This document shows, one piece after another, positions 8,836 to 17,000 of a stretch of DNA of 64,000 nucleotides; the stretch's first letter is position 1, and each line of letters opens with the position of its first letter. Made by a program: the position numbers and the translations under genes. The notes below the pieces were generated by a model. It did not search any database, was not told where the DNA came from, and saw nothing but the letters and a program-made list of their open reading frames with translations. Source of the DNA: Mesorhizobium helmanticense (GTDB taxonomy: Bacteria > Pseudomonadota > Alphaproteobacteria > Rhizobiales > Rhizobiaceae); contig NZ_PZJX01000025.1 in assembly GCF_003034915.1 (NCBI RefSeq), positions 124,001 through 188,000 of the forward strand, in the 5' to 3' direction.

Positions 8836-9627
8836 ATGGACACGCAAAAACTTCTCGGCGAGGTCGCCGGCCAGCTTCTTTCCGGCGCCATCCAGGTGGT
8901 CGACCTGTCGGCACCGCTCGGGCCGGACACGCCGCTGATCAAGTTGCCGCCGGAGCTTGCCGTCGATACGCCGAAGGTCGAGATCCATTCGATCTCCCGC
9001 TATGACAAGAACGGTCCGTGGTGGGCGTGGAACTGGCTTAAGCTCGGCGAGCATTCGGGCACGCATTTCGACGCGCCGCAACACTGGATCACCGGCAAGG
9101 ATTATCCGGACGGCGCCACCGATACCATTCCGGCGCAGAACTTCGTCGGCCCGGTCAACGTCATCGACTGCTCCAGGGAAGCCGCCGCCGATCACGATTT
9201 CCTGCTCACCGTCGACCACATCAATGCATGGGAAGCCAAGCATGGCGCGATCAATGCCGGCGAGTGGGTGGTGATGCGCACCGACTGGTACAAGCGCAAC
9301 GGTTCGGAAGCCGAGTTCCTCAATGCCGACGAGACCGGCCCGCATACGCCCGGACCGACGGCGGAAGCCATCCAGTTCCTGATAAGCAAGGACATCAAGG
9401 GCTGGGGCAGCGAGACGATCGGCACAGATGCAGGCAAAGCAGGGGGGATGGAGCCGCCATTCCCGGCGCACACGCTTATGCACAAGGCCAATCGCTACGG
9501 CCTCGCCAGCCTCTGCAACCTTGATCGGCTGCCGCCCAAGGGCGCCATCCTGATCGCCGCGCCGCTCAAGATCGAACACGGCACCGGCAGCCCGATCCGC
9601 GCGCTAGCGCTGGTGCCAGGGAAATAG
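8836..9627 (+). CDS. Isatin hydrolase (cyclase-family metal-dependent amidohydrolase)
   Basis: 263 residues. The metal-binding signature HSGTHFDAP is at about residues 74-82. Several stretches (GEHSGTHFDAP, GWGSETIGTDAG, LKIEHGTGSPIRALALVP) match, from memory, the characterised isatin hydrolase of Labrenzia aggregata closely over the full length. The enzyme opens the lactam of isatin to give isatinate (2-aminophenylglyoxylate), with Mn2+ in the known case. Cyclase-family proteins also include kynurenine formamidases (KynB), but those are shorter and the tail here is of the isatin type. It is the first gene rightward from the divergent promoter; the same strand continues with a second FAD oxidoreductase, marR and the ior-like pair. 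Confidence 0.85.
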   Translation: MDTQKLLGEVAGQLLSGAIQVVDLSAPLGPDTPLIKLPPELAVDTPKVEIHSISRYDKNGPWWAWNWLKLGEHSGTHFDAPQHWITGKDYPDGATDTIPAQNFVGPVNVIDCSREAAADHDFLLTVDHINAWEAKHGAINAGEWVVMRTDWYKRNGSEAEFLNADETGPHTPGPTAEAIQFLISKDIKGWGSETIGTDAGKAGGMEPPFPAHTLMHKANRYGLASLCNLDRLPPKGAILIAAPLKIEHGTGSPIRALALVPGK

Positions 9628-9713
9628 GGCAGTTGGCGGTCTTCGGGAGAAGATCATGCTCGCAGGCAACGCTGTAGTGACGAGGTGGGGGCCGCAGCCT
9701 TGCAAAGCTGTCT

Positions 9714-9890
9714 CTCTACGGCGCCCCCCTCTGTCCTGCCGGACATCTCCCCCTCTAGGGGGGAGATCAGCGGCCTCGGCGCCCCGTTTATTCCTGCCAC
9801 GTTGGAAATTGGCGAAGGCAGTGGTGATGGCCGATCTCCCCCCTAGAGGGGGAGATGTCCGGCAGGACAGAGGGGGGCGCGAAGGAACGC
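9714..9890. repeat. Palindromic intergenic repeat, copy A
   Basis: Perfect 48-base inverted repeat (9721-9768 with 9833-9880) around a 64-base loop. Each arm contains a smaller hairpin (CTCCCCCTCTAGGGGGGAG) and the sequence TGTCCTGCCGGACA. The outer ends differ: CTCTACG on the left, GAAGGAACGC on the right. The loop carries ATTGGCGAA, shared with the other copies (29254, 36864, 50359). It fills most of the 306-base gap between the isatin hydrolase and the FAD oxidoreductase; nothing else is visible in that gap. Confidence 0.9.
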
Positions 9891-9933
9891 CAACTTGCGA
9901 GATTGAATCTCAGCTTCCAGCGAGCAACCCTCT

Positions 9934-11505
9934 ATGAACGCGCCCGATCACATCATCGTCGGCAGCGGCATCAACGCGCTGGTCTGTGCGGCGATGCTGG
10001 GCGGCAAGGGCGCGAAGGTGCTGGTGCTTGAGCGCAACGACCGCATTGGCGGCTGCATGCGCACCGAGGAAGTCACCGTGCCGGGCTTCGTCCATGATGT
10101 GATGGCGACGACCTTTGTCCTGTTCATCACCTCGCCGGCCTTTGCCGCGCTTGGCAAGGATCTGGCGCGGCACGGGCTCGAGTTCTGCCACACCGCCACG
10201 CCTACTGGTGTGCTCAGGCCAGATGGCAGCCATGCTGTGCTTAGCACCGACCGTGCCGCCAATGTCGCCGTGCTCAATGAGATTGCGTCCGGTGATGGCG
10301 ACAGGCACGCAAACGATGTAGGCGAGATAGAACGCAATGCCGGCTTGCTGTTCGGCCTGCTCGGCGGCAGCCTGTGGTCCTATCCGACAACCAGGCTTAT
10401 GGCAGGCGAGGCCTGGCGGCGTGGTCCGCGCAATCTCGCCGCCTTCCTCGGCGACGCGTTGGCGCCAGCGCGGGGCTGGCTTGAAAACAGCTACCAATCC
10501 GAAACCGCCCGTGCGCTTTGGGCGCCCTGGGTGCTGCACGCCGGCCTTGGGCCGGAGGATGCCTTCTCCAGCCAGATCGCCAAGGTTATCGCCTTCGCGC
10601 TGGAGGCGGCCGGCGCGCCGATCGTCAAGGGCGGCGCCAAGAATCTGCTTTCTGCCTTCGAAGCGCTGATCAAGGAGCGCGGCGGCGTGATCCGGACTGA
10701 AGGCGACGTTGCCTCCATTGTCCAGAGTGAAGGCCGGGCCACGGGCGTGCGACTTGCGTCAGGCGAAATCGTCACGGCAAGAAAAAGCATCATCTGCTCG
10801 GTCACACCGACACAGCTTTACGGCCGGCTGTTAGGCAAGGACGCGCCGGCGGCTGCCGTCGAGGCGACCCGGAAATACCGCTACGGCAAGGGCAATTTCC
10901 AGATCCACTATGCGCTGGACCGGCCGCCCGCATGGCGCGGCGAGGGCCTGGGCAATGTCGCGCTGCTGCATCTGACGCCGGGACTCGATGGTGTGTCCAA
11001 GGCCTGCAACGAGGCGGTGCGTGGCCTGCTGCCGGAGGTACCGACCATCTGCGTCGGCCAGCCGCATGCGCTCGACCCGTCGCGCTGTCCCGACGGCAAG
11101 GCGATTCTGTGGCTGCAACTGCCCGAGGCGCCACGCCACATCAAGGGCGATGCCGCCGGCAAACTTGAGGCACCGGCCGACGGGCAATGGACCGAGAAGC
11201 TTCGCGAGGCCTATGCTGATCGCGTCGAAGCGATCCTCGGCAACCATATCGATGGCTTCAAAGACAGCGTGATCGCGCGCCGCGCTTATTCGCCGGCCGA
11301 TCTCGAAACCATGAACATCAACCTGGTCGGCGGCGATCCCTATGGCGGCTCCTCGACCATCGACCAGTCGTTTCTGTGGCGGCCGTTCAAGGCGAGCCGC
11401 AACCACGACACCGGCATCAAGGGCCTCTATCATATCGGCGCCTCCACTCATCCCGGCGCCGGGCTTGGCGGCGGCTCCGGCTTCCTGCTGGCGGGGAGGC
11501 TGTGA
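9934..11505 (+). CDS. NAD(P)/FAD-dependent oxidoreductase, phytoene-desaturase-like, second paralog
   Basis: 523 residues. FAD motif GSGINALVCAAMLGGKG at the N-terminus and GASTHPGAGLGGGSGFLLAG at the C-terminus. It is clearly related to the protein at 7140-8729 along the whole length (for example both have LERN...IGG near residue 35, HLTPGLD/HLSPSLD in the middle and NLVGGD near residue 475). Enzymes of this family desaturate or oxidise C-C and C-N bonds with FAD. The paired copies around isatin hydrolase suggest consecutive oxidations or two subunits. The stop overlaps the marR start by one base. Confidence 0.82.
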   Translation: MNAPDHIIVGSGINALVCAAMLGGKGAKVLVLERNDRIGGCMRTEEVTVPGFVHDVMATTFVLFITSPAFAALGKDLARHGLEFCHTATPTGVLRPDGSHAVLSTDRAANVAVLNEIASGDGDRHANDVGEIERNAGLLFGLLGGSLWSYPTTRLMAGEAWRRGPRNLAAFLGDALAPARGWLENSYQSETARALWAPWVLHAGLGPEDAFSSQIAKVIAFALEAAGAPIVKGGAKNLLSAFEALIKERGGVIRTEGDVASIVQSEGRATGVRLASGEIVTARKSIICSVTPTQLYGRLLGKDAPAAAVEATRKYRYGKGNFQIHYALDRPPAWRGEGLGNVALLHLTPGLDGVSKACNEAVRGLLPEVPTICVGQPHALDPSRCPDGKAILWLQLPEAPRHIKGDAAGKLEAPADGQWTEKLREAYADRVEAILGNHIDGFKDSVIARRAYSPADLETMNINLVGGDPYGGSSTIDQSFLWRPFKASRNHDTGIKGLYHIGASTHPGAGLGGGSGFLLAGRL

Positions 11506-11987
11506 TGGAGCAGAGCGTTCCCGAAAAACGCCAGCGCATCTCGACACTCGGCCAGATCGGCCTGCAGCAATTCGCGCCCTATCTGATGAACCGCATCATG
11601 GGCCGCTACAATGCCACCTTGCGCGACGATTTCCGCAAGCAGGGCCTGACCATTCCGCAGGTTCGCACGTTGGCCGTGCTGTCGGTCACCGACGGCGTCA
11701 CCGTCAACGACCTCTCGGTCTATACGGTGATCGAGCAGTCGACCTTGAGCCGCACGCTCGACACGCTGGAAGGGCAGGGCCTTGTGCGGCGCGAGCAGGG
11801 CGTTACCGACAGCCGCATTCGCCATGTATTCCTGACCGACGATGGCCGCGCCGAGTTCACCCGCGCCTGGCCGGCCATGCATGACGCGTTCGACGCGATG
11901 TTCGATGGCATCGACGATGCCGAATACGCCGCCCTTATCGCCACGCTGCTGAAGATGCTGACGAACATTCGCAAGCACGAGATTTGA
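11505..11987 (+). CDS. MarR-family transcriptional regulator
   Basis: 160 residues from ATG 11505, which overlaps the stop of the FAD oxidoreductase (TGATG) and follows GGGGAGG. A winged-helix core spans about residues 45-110: LTIPQVRTLAVLS, then VNDLSVYTVIEQSTLSRTLDTLEGQGLVRR (recognition helix) and the wing VTDSRIRHVFLTDDG. MarR proteins are usually ligand-released repressors of neighbouring catabolic genes. Auxin-degradation loci of plant-associated bacteria are known to be controlled by MarR proteins that sense indole-3-acetate or a product. The likely targets here are the palindromes at 1100 and 8733. Confidence 0.9.
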   Translation: MEQSVPEKRQRISTLGQIGLQQFAPYLMNRIMGRYNATLRDDFRKQGLTIPQVRTLAVLSVTDGVTVNDLSVYTVIEQSTLSRTLDTLEGQGLVRREQGVTDSRIRHVFLTDDGRAEFTRAWPAMHDAFDAMFDGIDDAEYAALIATLLKMLTNIRKHEI

Positions 11988-12034
11988 GTTGAAGTACGCG
12001 CCGCCCTGGCGGGCGGCAACGGAAGGAGGCCACC

Positions 12035-14188
12035 ATGGCCGAACGGTCTTTTGCCAAGGAAGTCGAAAAACTCCGGCTCGGCGCCGGCGAGGAGTTTGCC
12101 GGCGAAGGCATCCTCGCCATTACCAAGGCGCTGCTGCAATGCGGCGTCGGCTATGTCGGCGGCTACCAGGGCGCGCCGATCAGCCACCTGATGGACGTGC
12201 TGGCTGACGCGCAGGATATCCTTGGCGAGCTTGGCGTCCATTTCGAGGCCAGTGCCTCGGAAGCCACCGCCACCGCCATGCTGGCCGCCTCGGTGCATTA
12301 TCCGATCCGCGGTGCGGCCACCTTCAAGTCGACGGTCGGCACCAATGTCGCCTCCGATGCGCTCGCCAATCTGGCGTCGGGCGGCGTCACCGGCGGCGCG
12401 CTGATCATCGTCGGCGAGGATTATGGCGAGGGCTCCTCGATCATGCAGGAGCGCAGCCATGCCTTTGCCATGAAGAGCCAGGTCTGGCTGCTCGATCCGC
12501 GTCCCAATCTGCCGTCGATCGTCAAGGCGGTGGAGGACGGATTTGAGCTGTCGGAAGCATCCAACACGCCCGTCATGCTGCAGGTGCGCATCCGCTGCTG
12601 CCATGTGCACGGCCATTTCATCGCCAAGGACAACAAGCGGCCGCCAATGTCGGTGGCCGATGCGCTGGACGCGCCGCGTCGCGACACTGGCCGCATCGTG
12701 CTGCCGCCCGCCTCCTTCCTGCATGAGAAGGAGAAGGTGCAGAAGCGCTGGCCGGCGGCGGTGGATTTCATCAAGAGCCGCAAGATCAACGAATTCTTCG
12801 GCTCGGATCACGGCTCGGTCGGCCTCGTCATGCAAGGCGGCATGTACAATGCGGTCATCCGCGCGCTGCAGCGTCTCGGCCTCGCCGACACCTATGGCGA
12901 CACTGACGTGCCGCTTTATGTGCTCAATGCGGTCTATCCCCTGATCGACGACGAGTTCCTGTCCTTCTGCGAGGGCAAGGACGCCGTGCTCGTCGTCGAG
13001 GAAGGCCAGCCCAACTATATCGAGCAGGCCTTTGCCGCGATGCTGCACAAGGCCGGACGCGGCACGAAGCTCGTCGGCAAGGAGCACCTGCCGATGGCCG
13101 GCGAATACACCGGCCAGGTCATGCTCGACGGCATCGGCTCCTTCCTGCGCACCGAGGCCCCGTATCTGCTGCCGGGCGAGGTGCGGGCGCCGAACAAGTC
13201 AGGCGAGGGGGTCGACACCGCCGACCTGATCAACGTCGTTCCTGGCCGTCCGCCCGGCTTCTGCATCGGCTGCCCGGAGCGGCCGATCTTTGCCGCGACA
13301 AAGCTGGTCGAACAGGAGCTTGGCAAGCATCACATCGCTTCCGACATCGGCTGCCATCTGTTCTCGATCATGCCGCCCTTCGAGCTCGGCGCCACCACCA
13401 TGGGCTACGGGCTGGGGCCGGCCTCGGCCTCGGCCTTCAATTCGCCTGACGCCAAGCGCCGCTCGATCTCCTTCGTCGGCGATGGCGGCTTCTGGCATAA
13501 CGGCCTGACCTCCTCGATCGGCAATGCGGTGTTCAACAAGAACGACGGCGTCATCGTCATCGTCGACAATTTTTATTCGGCTGCGACGGGGGGGCAGGAC
13601 ATCCTCTCGTCTCGCGCCGGCAACAAGACCAAGTCGACCAAGCATCCGATCACCGAAGCGGTGAAGGGCATGGGCGTCAAATGGCTGCGCCACATCGACC
13701 GCACCTATGATGTCGGCAAGATGCAGGACACGCTGCGCGAGGCGCTGACGACGGACGAGAAGGGGCCGAAGGTTATCGTCGCCTCGTCCGAATGCATGCT
13801 CAACCGGCAGCGGCGTGAAAAGCCGCTGGTCGACAAGGCGATCAAGGGCGGCGAGCGGATAGTGAAGCCGAAATTCGGCGTCGACGAGGACATCTGCACC
13901 GGCGACCATGCCTGCATGCGGCTTTCCGGCTGCCCGTCGCTATCGGTGAAGTCGCTCGACGATCCGCTGCGTGACGATCCGGTGGCGCATATCGACCAGA
14001 GCTGCGTCGGCTGCGGCAATTGCGGTGAGGTGGCGGATGCCGCGGTGCTGTGCCCGTCCTTCTATCGCGCCGACGTTGTCCACAACCCAAGCCGCTGGGA
14101 TCGCTTTCTCGAAAGCGCACGTCGTTCAACGATCGGCATGCTACAGCGGCGGCGCGAAAGCCGGCGCCTGACCTTCGCCGATGCTTGA
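12035..14188 (+). CDS. Indolepyruvate:ferredoxin oxidoreductase-like alpha subunit (2-oxoacid oxidoreductase)
   Basis: 717 residues, IorA-like. The N-terminal 2-oxoacid oxidoreductase domain (ALLQCGVGYVGGYQGAP) is followed by a thiamine-diphosphate-binding domain whose motif runs from GDGG to VDN near residues 485-515, and a C-terminal iron-sulfur domain. The iron-sulfur domain has one normal CxxCxxC...CP set (CVGCGNC) and one altered set (CTGDHAC...GCP), where the second Cys of the usual CxxC is absent. Family members convert aryl-2-oxoacids to aryl(acyl)-CoA, CO2 and reduced ferredoxin. Isatinate is an aryl-2-oxoacid, so oxidative decarboxylation to anthraniloyl-CoA is the natural proposal here (inference). 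A strong ribosome site, AAGGAGG, lies 5 bases upstream. It overlaps the beta-subunit gene by 8 bases. Confidence 0.85.
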   Translation: MAERSFAKEVEKLRLGAGEEFAGEGILAITKALLQCGVGYVGGYQGAPISHLMDVLADAQDILGELGVHFEASASEATATAMLAASVHYPIRGAATFKSTVGTNVASDALANLASGGVTGGALIIVGEDYGEGSSIMQERSHAFAMKSQVWLLDPRPNLPSIVKAVEDGFELSEASNTPVMLQVRIRCCHVHGHFIAKDNKRPPMSVADALDAPRRDTGRIVLPPASFLHEKEKVQKRWPAAVDFIKSRKINEFFGSDHGSVGLVMQGGMYNAVIRALQRLGLADTYGDTDVPLYVLNAVYPLIDDEFLSFCEGKDAVLVVEEGQPNYIEQAFAAMLHKAGRGTKLVGKEHLPMAGEYTGQVMLDGIGSFLRTEAPYLLPGEVRAPNKSGEGVDTADLINVVPGRPPGFCIGCPERPIFAATKLVEQELGKHHIASDIGCHLFSIMPPFELGATTMGYGLGPASASAFNSPDAKRRSISFVGDGGFWHNGLTSSIGNAVFNKNDGVIVIVDNFYSAATGGQDILSSRAGNKTKSTKHPITEAVKGMGVKWLRHIDRTYDVGKMQDTLREALTTDEKGPKVIVASSECMLNRQRREKPLVDKAIKGGERIVKPKFGVDEDICTGDHACMRLSGCPSLSVKSLDDPLRDDPVAHIDQSCVGCGNCGEVADAAVLCPSFYRADVVHNPSRWDRFLESARRSTIGMLQRRRESRRLTFADA

Positions 14189-15782
14189 CGCCGTCCCATC
14201 ATCTCGCCCTGGGGCCGACGCTTCGGACGAGCCCGTCATCAAGCTTGCCGTGCTGGCGGTCGGCGGCCAGGGCGGCGGCGTTCTGGCTGACTGGATCACC
14301 GATGTCGCCGAGCGCAACGGTTATGTCGCGCAATCGACCTCGGTCGCCGGCGTCGCCCAGCGCACCGGCGCCACCATCTACTATGTCGAGATGGCCAGAG
14401 ACACCGGCCGGCTGCCGGTCTTTGCGCTGTCCCCGTCGCAGGGTGATGTCGACATCTTGATTGCGGCCGAATTGATGGAAGCCGGCCGCGCCATCATCAG
14501 GGGCTTCGTCACGCCCGAACGCACCACGCTGATCACTTCCTCGCACCGCATCGCCGCCGTGTCGGAAAAGATCGAACCCGGCGATGGCCGCGCCTCGTCC
14601 GCCAAGGTCCAGGCGACTGCCGAAGCAGCCGCCAAACATTTTATCGCCTTCGACATGGAGAAGATCGCCGCCGACAATGGCTCGATGATCTCGGCCAGCC
14701 TGCTCGGCGCGCTTGCCGGCTCCGGCGCGCTGCCGTTCACCCGCGAAAGCTACGAACAGGCGGTCGGTGCCGGCGACCGCGGCGTCAAGGCCAGCCTCGC
14801 CGCCTTCGGCGCTTCCTTTGACCGCGCGCGTGGCATTGCTGGCGCTGCCTCTTCGGAAACGGTGGAGAAGCCGGCGGCTACCGAAACCGGTTCTGGCATG
14901 AAGGCGAAGGTGAGCGGGCCGGAAAACCTCATGCAGGGCTGGCAGCAACTGGCTGCTCGCATCGATGCTTTGCCGGCTGCTGTTCGCGACATGGCAATGC
15001 TTGGCCTGAAAAAAATCGTCGACTATCAGGATATCGCCTATGGCGGCGAATATCTCGACCGGCTCGACAAGGCTATCGCTCTGGACAATGCCGATCGCTA
15101 CGGGGCCGACCATGCCTACGCGCTGTCGATATCAGCGGCAAAGCATCTGGCCAACGCCATGTGCTACGACGACATGATCCGCGTCGCCGATCTCAAGACC
15201 CGCTCGACCCGCGACAGACGGGTGCGCCGCGAGGTCGGCGTCAAGGACGGGACGGTCCTGCAGGTGACCGAATACTTCCATCCGCGCATCGAGGAATTCT
15301 GTGGCACGCTGCCGGCAGGCCTTGGCAGCTACATCGAGAACCGGCCGAAGCTCGCCGCCTTTCTCGACCGCCGCATCAATCGCGGCCGCCACATCCGCAC
15401 CGACAGCTTTGCCGGCTTTGCCGCGCTCTGGTTCATCGGTGGCCTGCGCCGCTGGCGTCGTCGCCTGCTGCGCCACAAGGTCGAGACCGCGCATCTCGAG
15501 CGCTGGTATGATCTGGCGCTTGGCCATGTCCGGCAAGACTACGCCCTGGCCGTCGAGATCCTCAATTGCCGCCGGCTGATCAAGGGTTACAGCGACACCC
15601 ATGCCCGCGCGCAATCCAAGTTCGATCGCGTGCTCTCGGCGCTCGATCTGGTCAAGGGCCGGGACGATGCCGCCGACTGGATCAGGCGCCTGCGCGAAGC
15701 AGCGCTCAAGGACGAGAGGGGCGACATGCTGGACGGTGCGCTGAAGACCGTGGCGTCGTTGGGCTCGGATCTGGAGAATTGA
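14181..15782 (+). CDS. Indolepyruvate:ferredoxin oxidoreductase-like beta subunit with C-terminal extension
   Basis: 533 residues. Residues about 25-210 are the gamma-type (CoA-proximal) domain of 2-oxoacid oxidoreductases, with GGQGGGVLADWI and SVAGVAQRTGAT. Classical archaeal IorB proteins are only about 200 residues; the remaining roughly 300 residues form the helical extension typical of the long form in aerobic proteobacteria (function not established to my knowledge). It is translationally coupled to the alpha subunit by overlap. A decayed copy of its codons around LALGHVRQDYALAVEILNC occurs at 16837-16910. Two palindromes follow the stop. Confidence 0.85.
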   Translation: MLDAVPSSRPGADASDEPVIKLAVLAVGGQGGGVLADWITDVAERNGYVAQSTSVAGVAQRTGATIYYVEMARDTGRLPVFALSPSQGDVDILIAAELMEAGRAIIRGFVTPERTTLITSSHRIAAVSEKIEPGDGRASSAKVQATAEAAAKHFIAFDMEKIAADNGSMISASLLGALAGSGALPFTRESYEQAVGAGDRGVKASLAAFGASFDRARGIAGAASSETVEKPAATETGSGMKAKVSGPENLMQGWQQLAARIDALPAAVRDMAMLGLKKIVDYQDIAYGGEYLDRLDKAIALDNADRYGADHAYALSISAAKHLANAMCYDDMIRVADLKTRSTRDRRVRREVGVKDGTVLQVTEYFHPRIEEFCGTLPAGLGSYIENRPKLAAFLDRRINRGRHIRTDSFAGFAALWFIGGLRRWRRRLLRHKVETAHLERWYDLALGHVRQDYALAVEILNCRRLIKGYSDTHARAQSKFDRVLSALDLVKGRDDAADWIRRLREAALKDERGDMLDGALKTVASLGSDLEN

Positions 15783-15789
15783 AACGCCC

Positions 15790-15805
15790 GGTTCGGTACC
15801 GAACC
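15790..15805. repeat. Perfect 16-base palindrome after the ior-like beta subunit
   Basis: GGTTCGGTACCGAACC, eight bases after the stop. It could form a tight stem or serve as a protein site; it lies just before a longer terminator-like hairpin. Confidence 0.5.
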
Positions 15806-15817
15806 ACTCAGGGGTCC

Positions 15818-15853
15818 GGGCAAGCCGGTCATATCGAGATAACCGGCTTGCCC
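15818..15853. terminator. Terminator-like hairpin between convergent genes
   Basis: GGGCAAGCCGGT (15818-15829) pairs perfectly with ACCGGCTTGCCC (15842-15853) around a 12-base loop, followed by GTCCTTTTG. The T-run is weak. Placed between the end of the ior-like operon and the end of the leftward methyltransferase gene, it probably serves both. Confidence 0.6.
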
Positions 15854-15872
15854 GTCCTTTTGATCATAGCGC

Positions 15873-16706
15873 CTATATCCACTCGCGAAAGCGCGTGCCC
15901 GCCTTGCGGAATGCATCCATGACTTGGAATTCTGCGATGCGTTTCCTTCGTCTCTCGGGAGTCCGCATTTTGAGAGAGTGGAATTCCACATATGCGGCAT
16001 AGAGATCGCGATGGCTTCCGGACCGGATCATGTCGTCAAGGATCTCGTACTCTGCCCCTTCGACATCGAGCTTGAGAACGACCACGTCATACACTTCACG
16101 CTTCGCTCGGATCATCTGCGATAGCGAAAACGTTTCGACTAGGTCCGGACTAAATCGTAGCGATTGATACAAGCTTTCGTTGTGGTCAAAGACGATCGAG
16201 CAACCTTGGTGGGTGGGCCCCGACCGCTCCGGAGGGGGACCAAATAGTTCGGCAAAGCCATCTTTGACGCTTGCCGCCTTGACGATGATCTCCATGGTCG
16301 CATTTTCTGAACGCAAGGCGTCAAGGTGCGGCAGGCAATTCCTGTTGGGCTCGACCAGAACGTAGTCGAAGCGGTCGGGTGTGTAGTACCGAGAAAAGTA
16401 TCTATATCCTTGGCCGACGTTTGAACCACAATCGATAAACAATCCGCGATTTCGCTCTGCCGCCCTGAGCTTGGACGATGCCTGCCTTGCATCGGCCGCA
16501 ACACGGCGGCGGAGCCATACCGACCTAAGTGGTTCGCTCAGCGACCAGGCAGACAATTGCAGGAATCGACCGAACCCTTCTGCTCTCAGGACGTGTGTTG
16601 CTTGCTGGATCTTTCTATTGAGCTTTGTTGCTAATTGGACAACAGGTGCGGTTGCTGAAATTAACATTCTCTGCCTCCGGATTGCCTCCCGCCCAAGGTT
16701 GACCAT
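15873..16706 (-). CDS. FkbM-family SAM-dependent methyltransferase
   Basis: 277 residues (start at 16706; MLISATAP at 16667 is an alternative). The SAM-binding motif I is FIDCGSNVGQG near residue 92, and the family's second landmark KLDVEGAEYEIL is near residue 212. FkbM proteins O-methylate sugars, polyketides or lipids; targets in rhizobia are often surface polysaccharides or nodulation-type glycans. Base composition and codon use are visibly more AT-rich than the flanking genes, and no functional partner lies beside it, so horizontal acquisition is likely. It is convergent with the ior-like operon. Confidence 0.85.
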   Translation of the reverse strand: MVNLGREAIRRQRMLISATAPVVQLATKLNRKIQQATHVLRAEGFGRFLQLSAWSLSEPLRSVWLRRRVAADARQASSKLRAAERNRGLFIDCGSNVGQGYRYFSRYYTPDRFDYVLVEPNRNCLPHLDALRSENATMEIIVKAASVKDGFAELFGPPPERSGPTHQGCSIVFDHNESLYQSLRFSPDLVETFSLSQMIRAKREVYDVVVLKLDVEGAEYEILDDMIRSGSHRDLYAAYVEFHSLKMRTPERRRKRIAEFQVMDAFRKAGTRFREWI

Positions 16707-16836
16707 TCCGTTGCATGTAAATGCTTGAACTTCGTACAGAGCTTCCGGTCCGCAATGCTACTTGGGAAGCGAGCGTGGGAAATTACGCTTAAATCCGGGC
16801 CTGTCTTCGTCCGTTTGAGGGAAGGCCCCTCTTGTG

Positions 16837-16910
16837 CTGGCGCTCGGCCATGTCCGGGAAGACCATGCGCTGGCCGTCGAGACAGTCAACTGCTGCCGGC
16901 TGACCAAGGG
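16837..16910 (+). pseudogene. Remnant of the ior-like beta subunit gene
   Basis: 74 bases match 15513-15586 inside the beta-subunit gene at roughly 63 positions, and the reading frame is preserved (LALGHVREDHALAVETVNCCRLTKG versus LALGHVRQDYALAVEILNCRRLIKG). No start, domain or longer frame is associated. It lies on the far side of the low-GC methyltransferase gene from the intact copy. The rest of the 16707-17000 gap holds nothing recognisable. Confidence 0.75.
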
Positions 16911-17000
16911 CCAACGAACTTTTGATTGCGATGTCATCCGGCGTTCAGCCGATCGGGTGGTATTTATTCCCCAGGGGTGTGAACCATGGAGAATACAGTC

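Noticed and set aside
8836..9627. Kynurenine formamidase (KynB)
   Set aside because: Same superfamily motif, but the length and most of the sequence follow isatin hydrolase, and no other tryptophan-kynurenine pathway gene is present.
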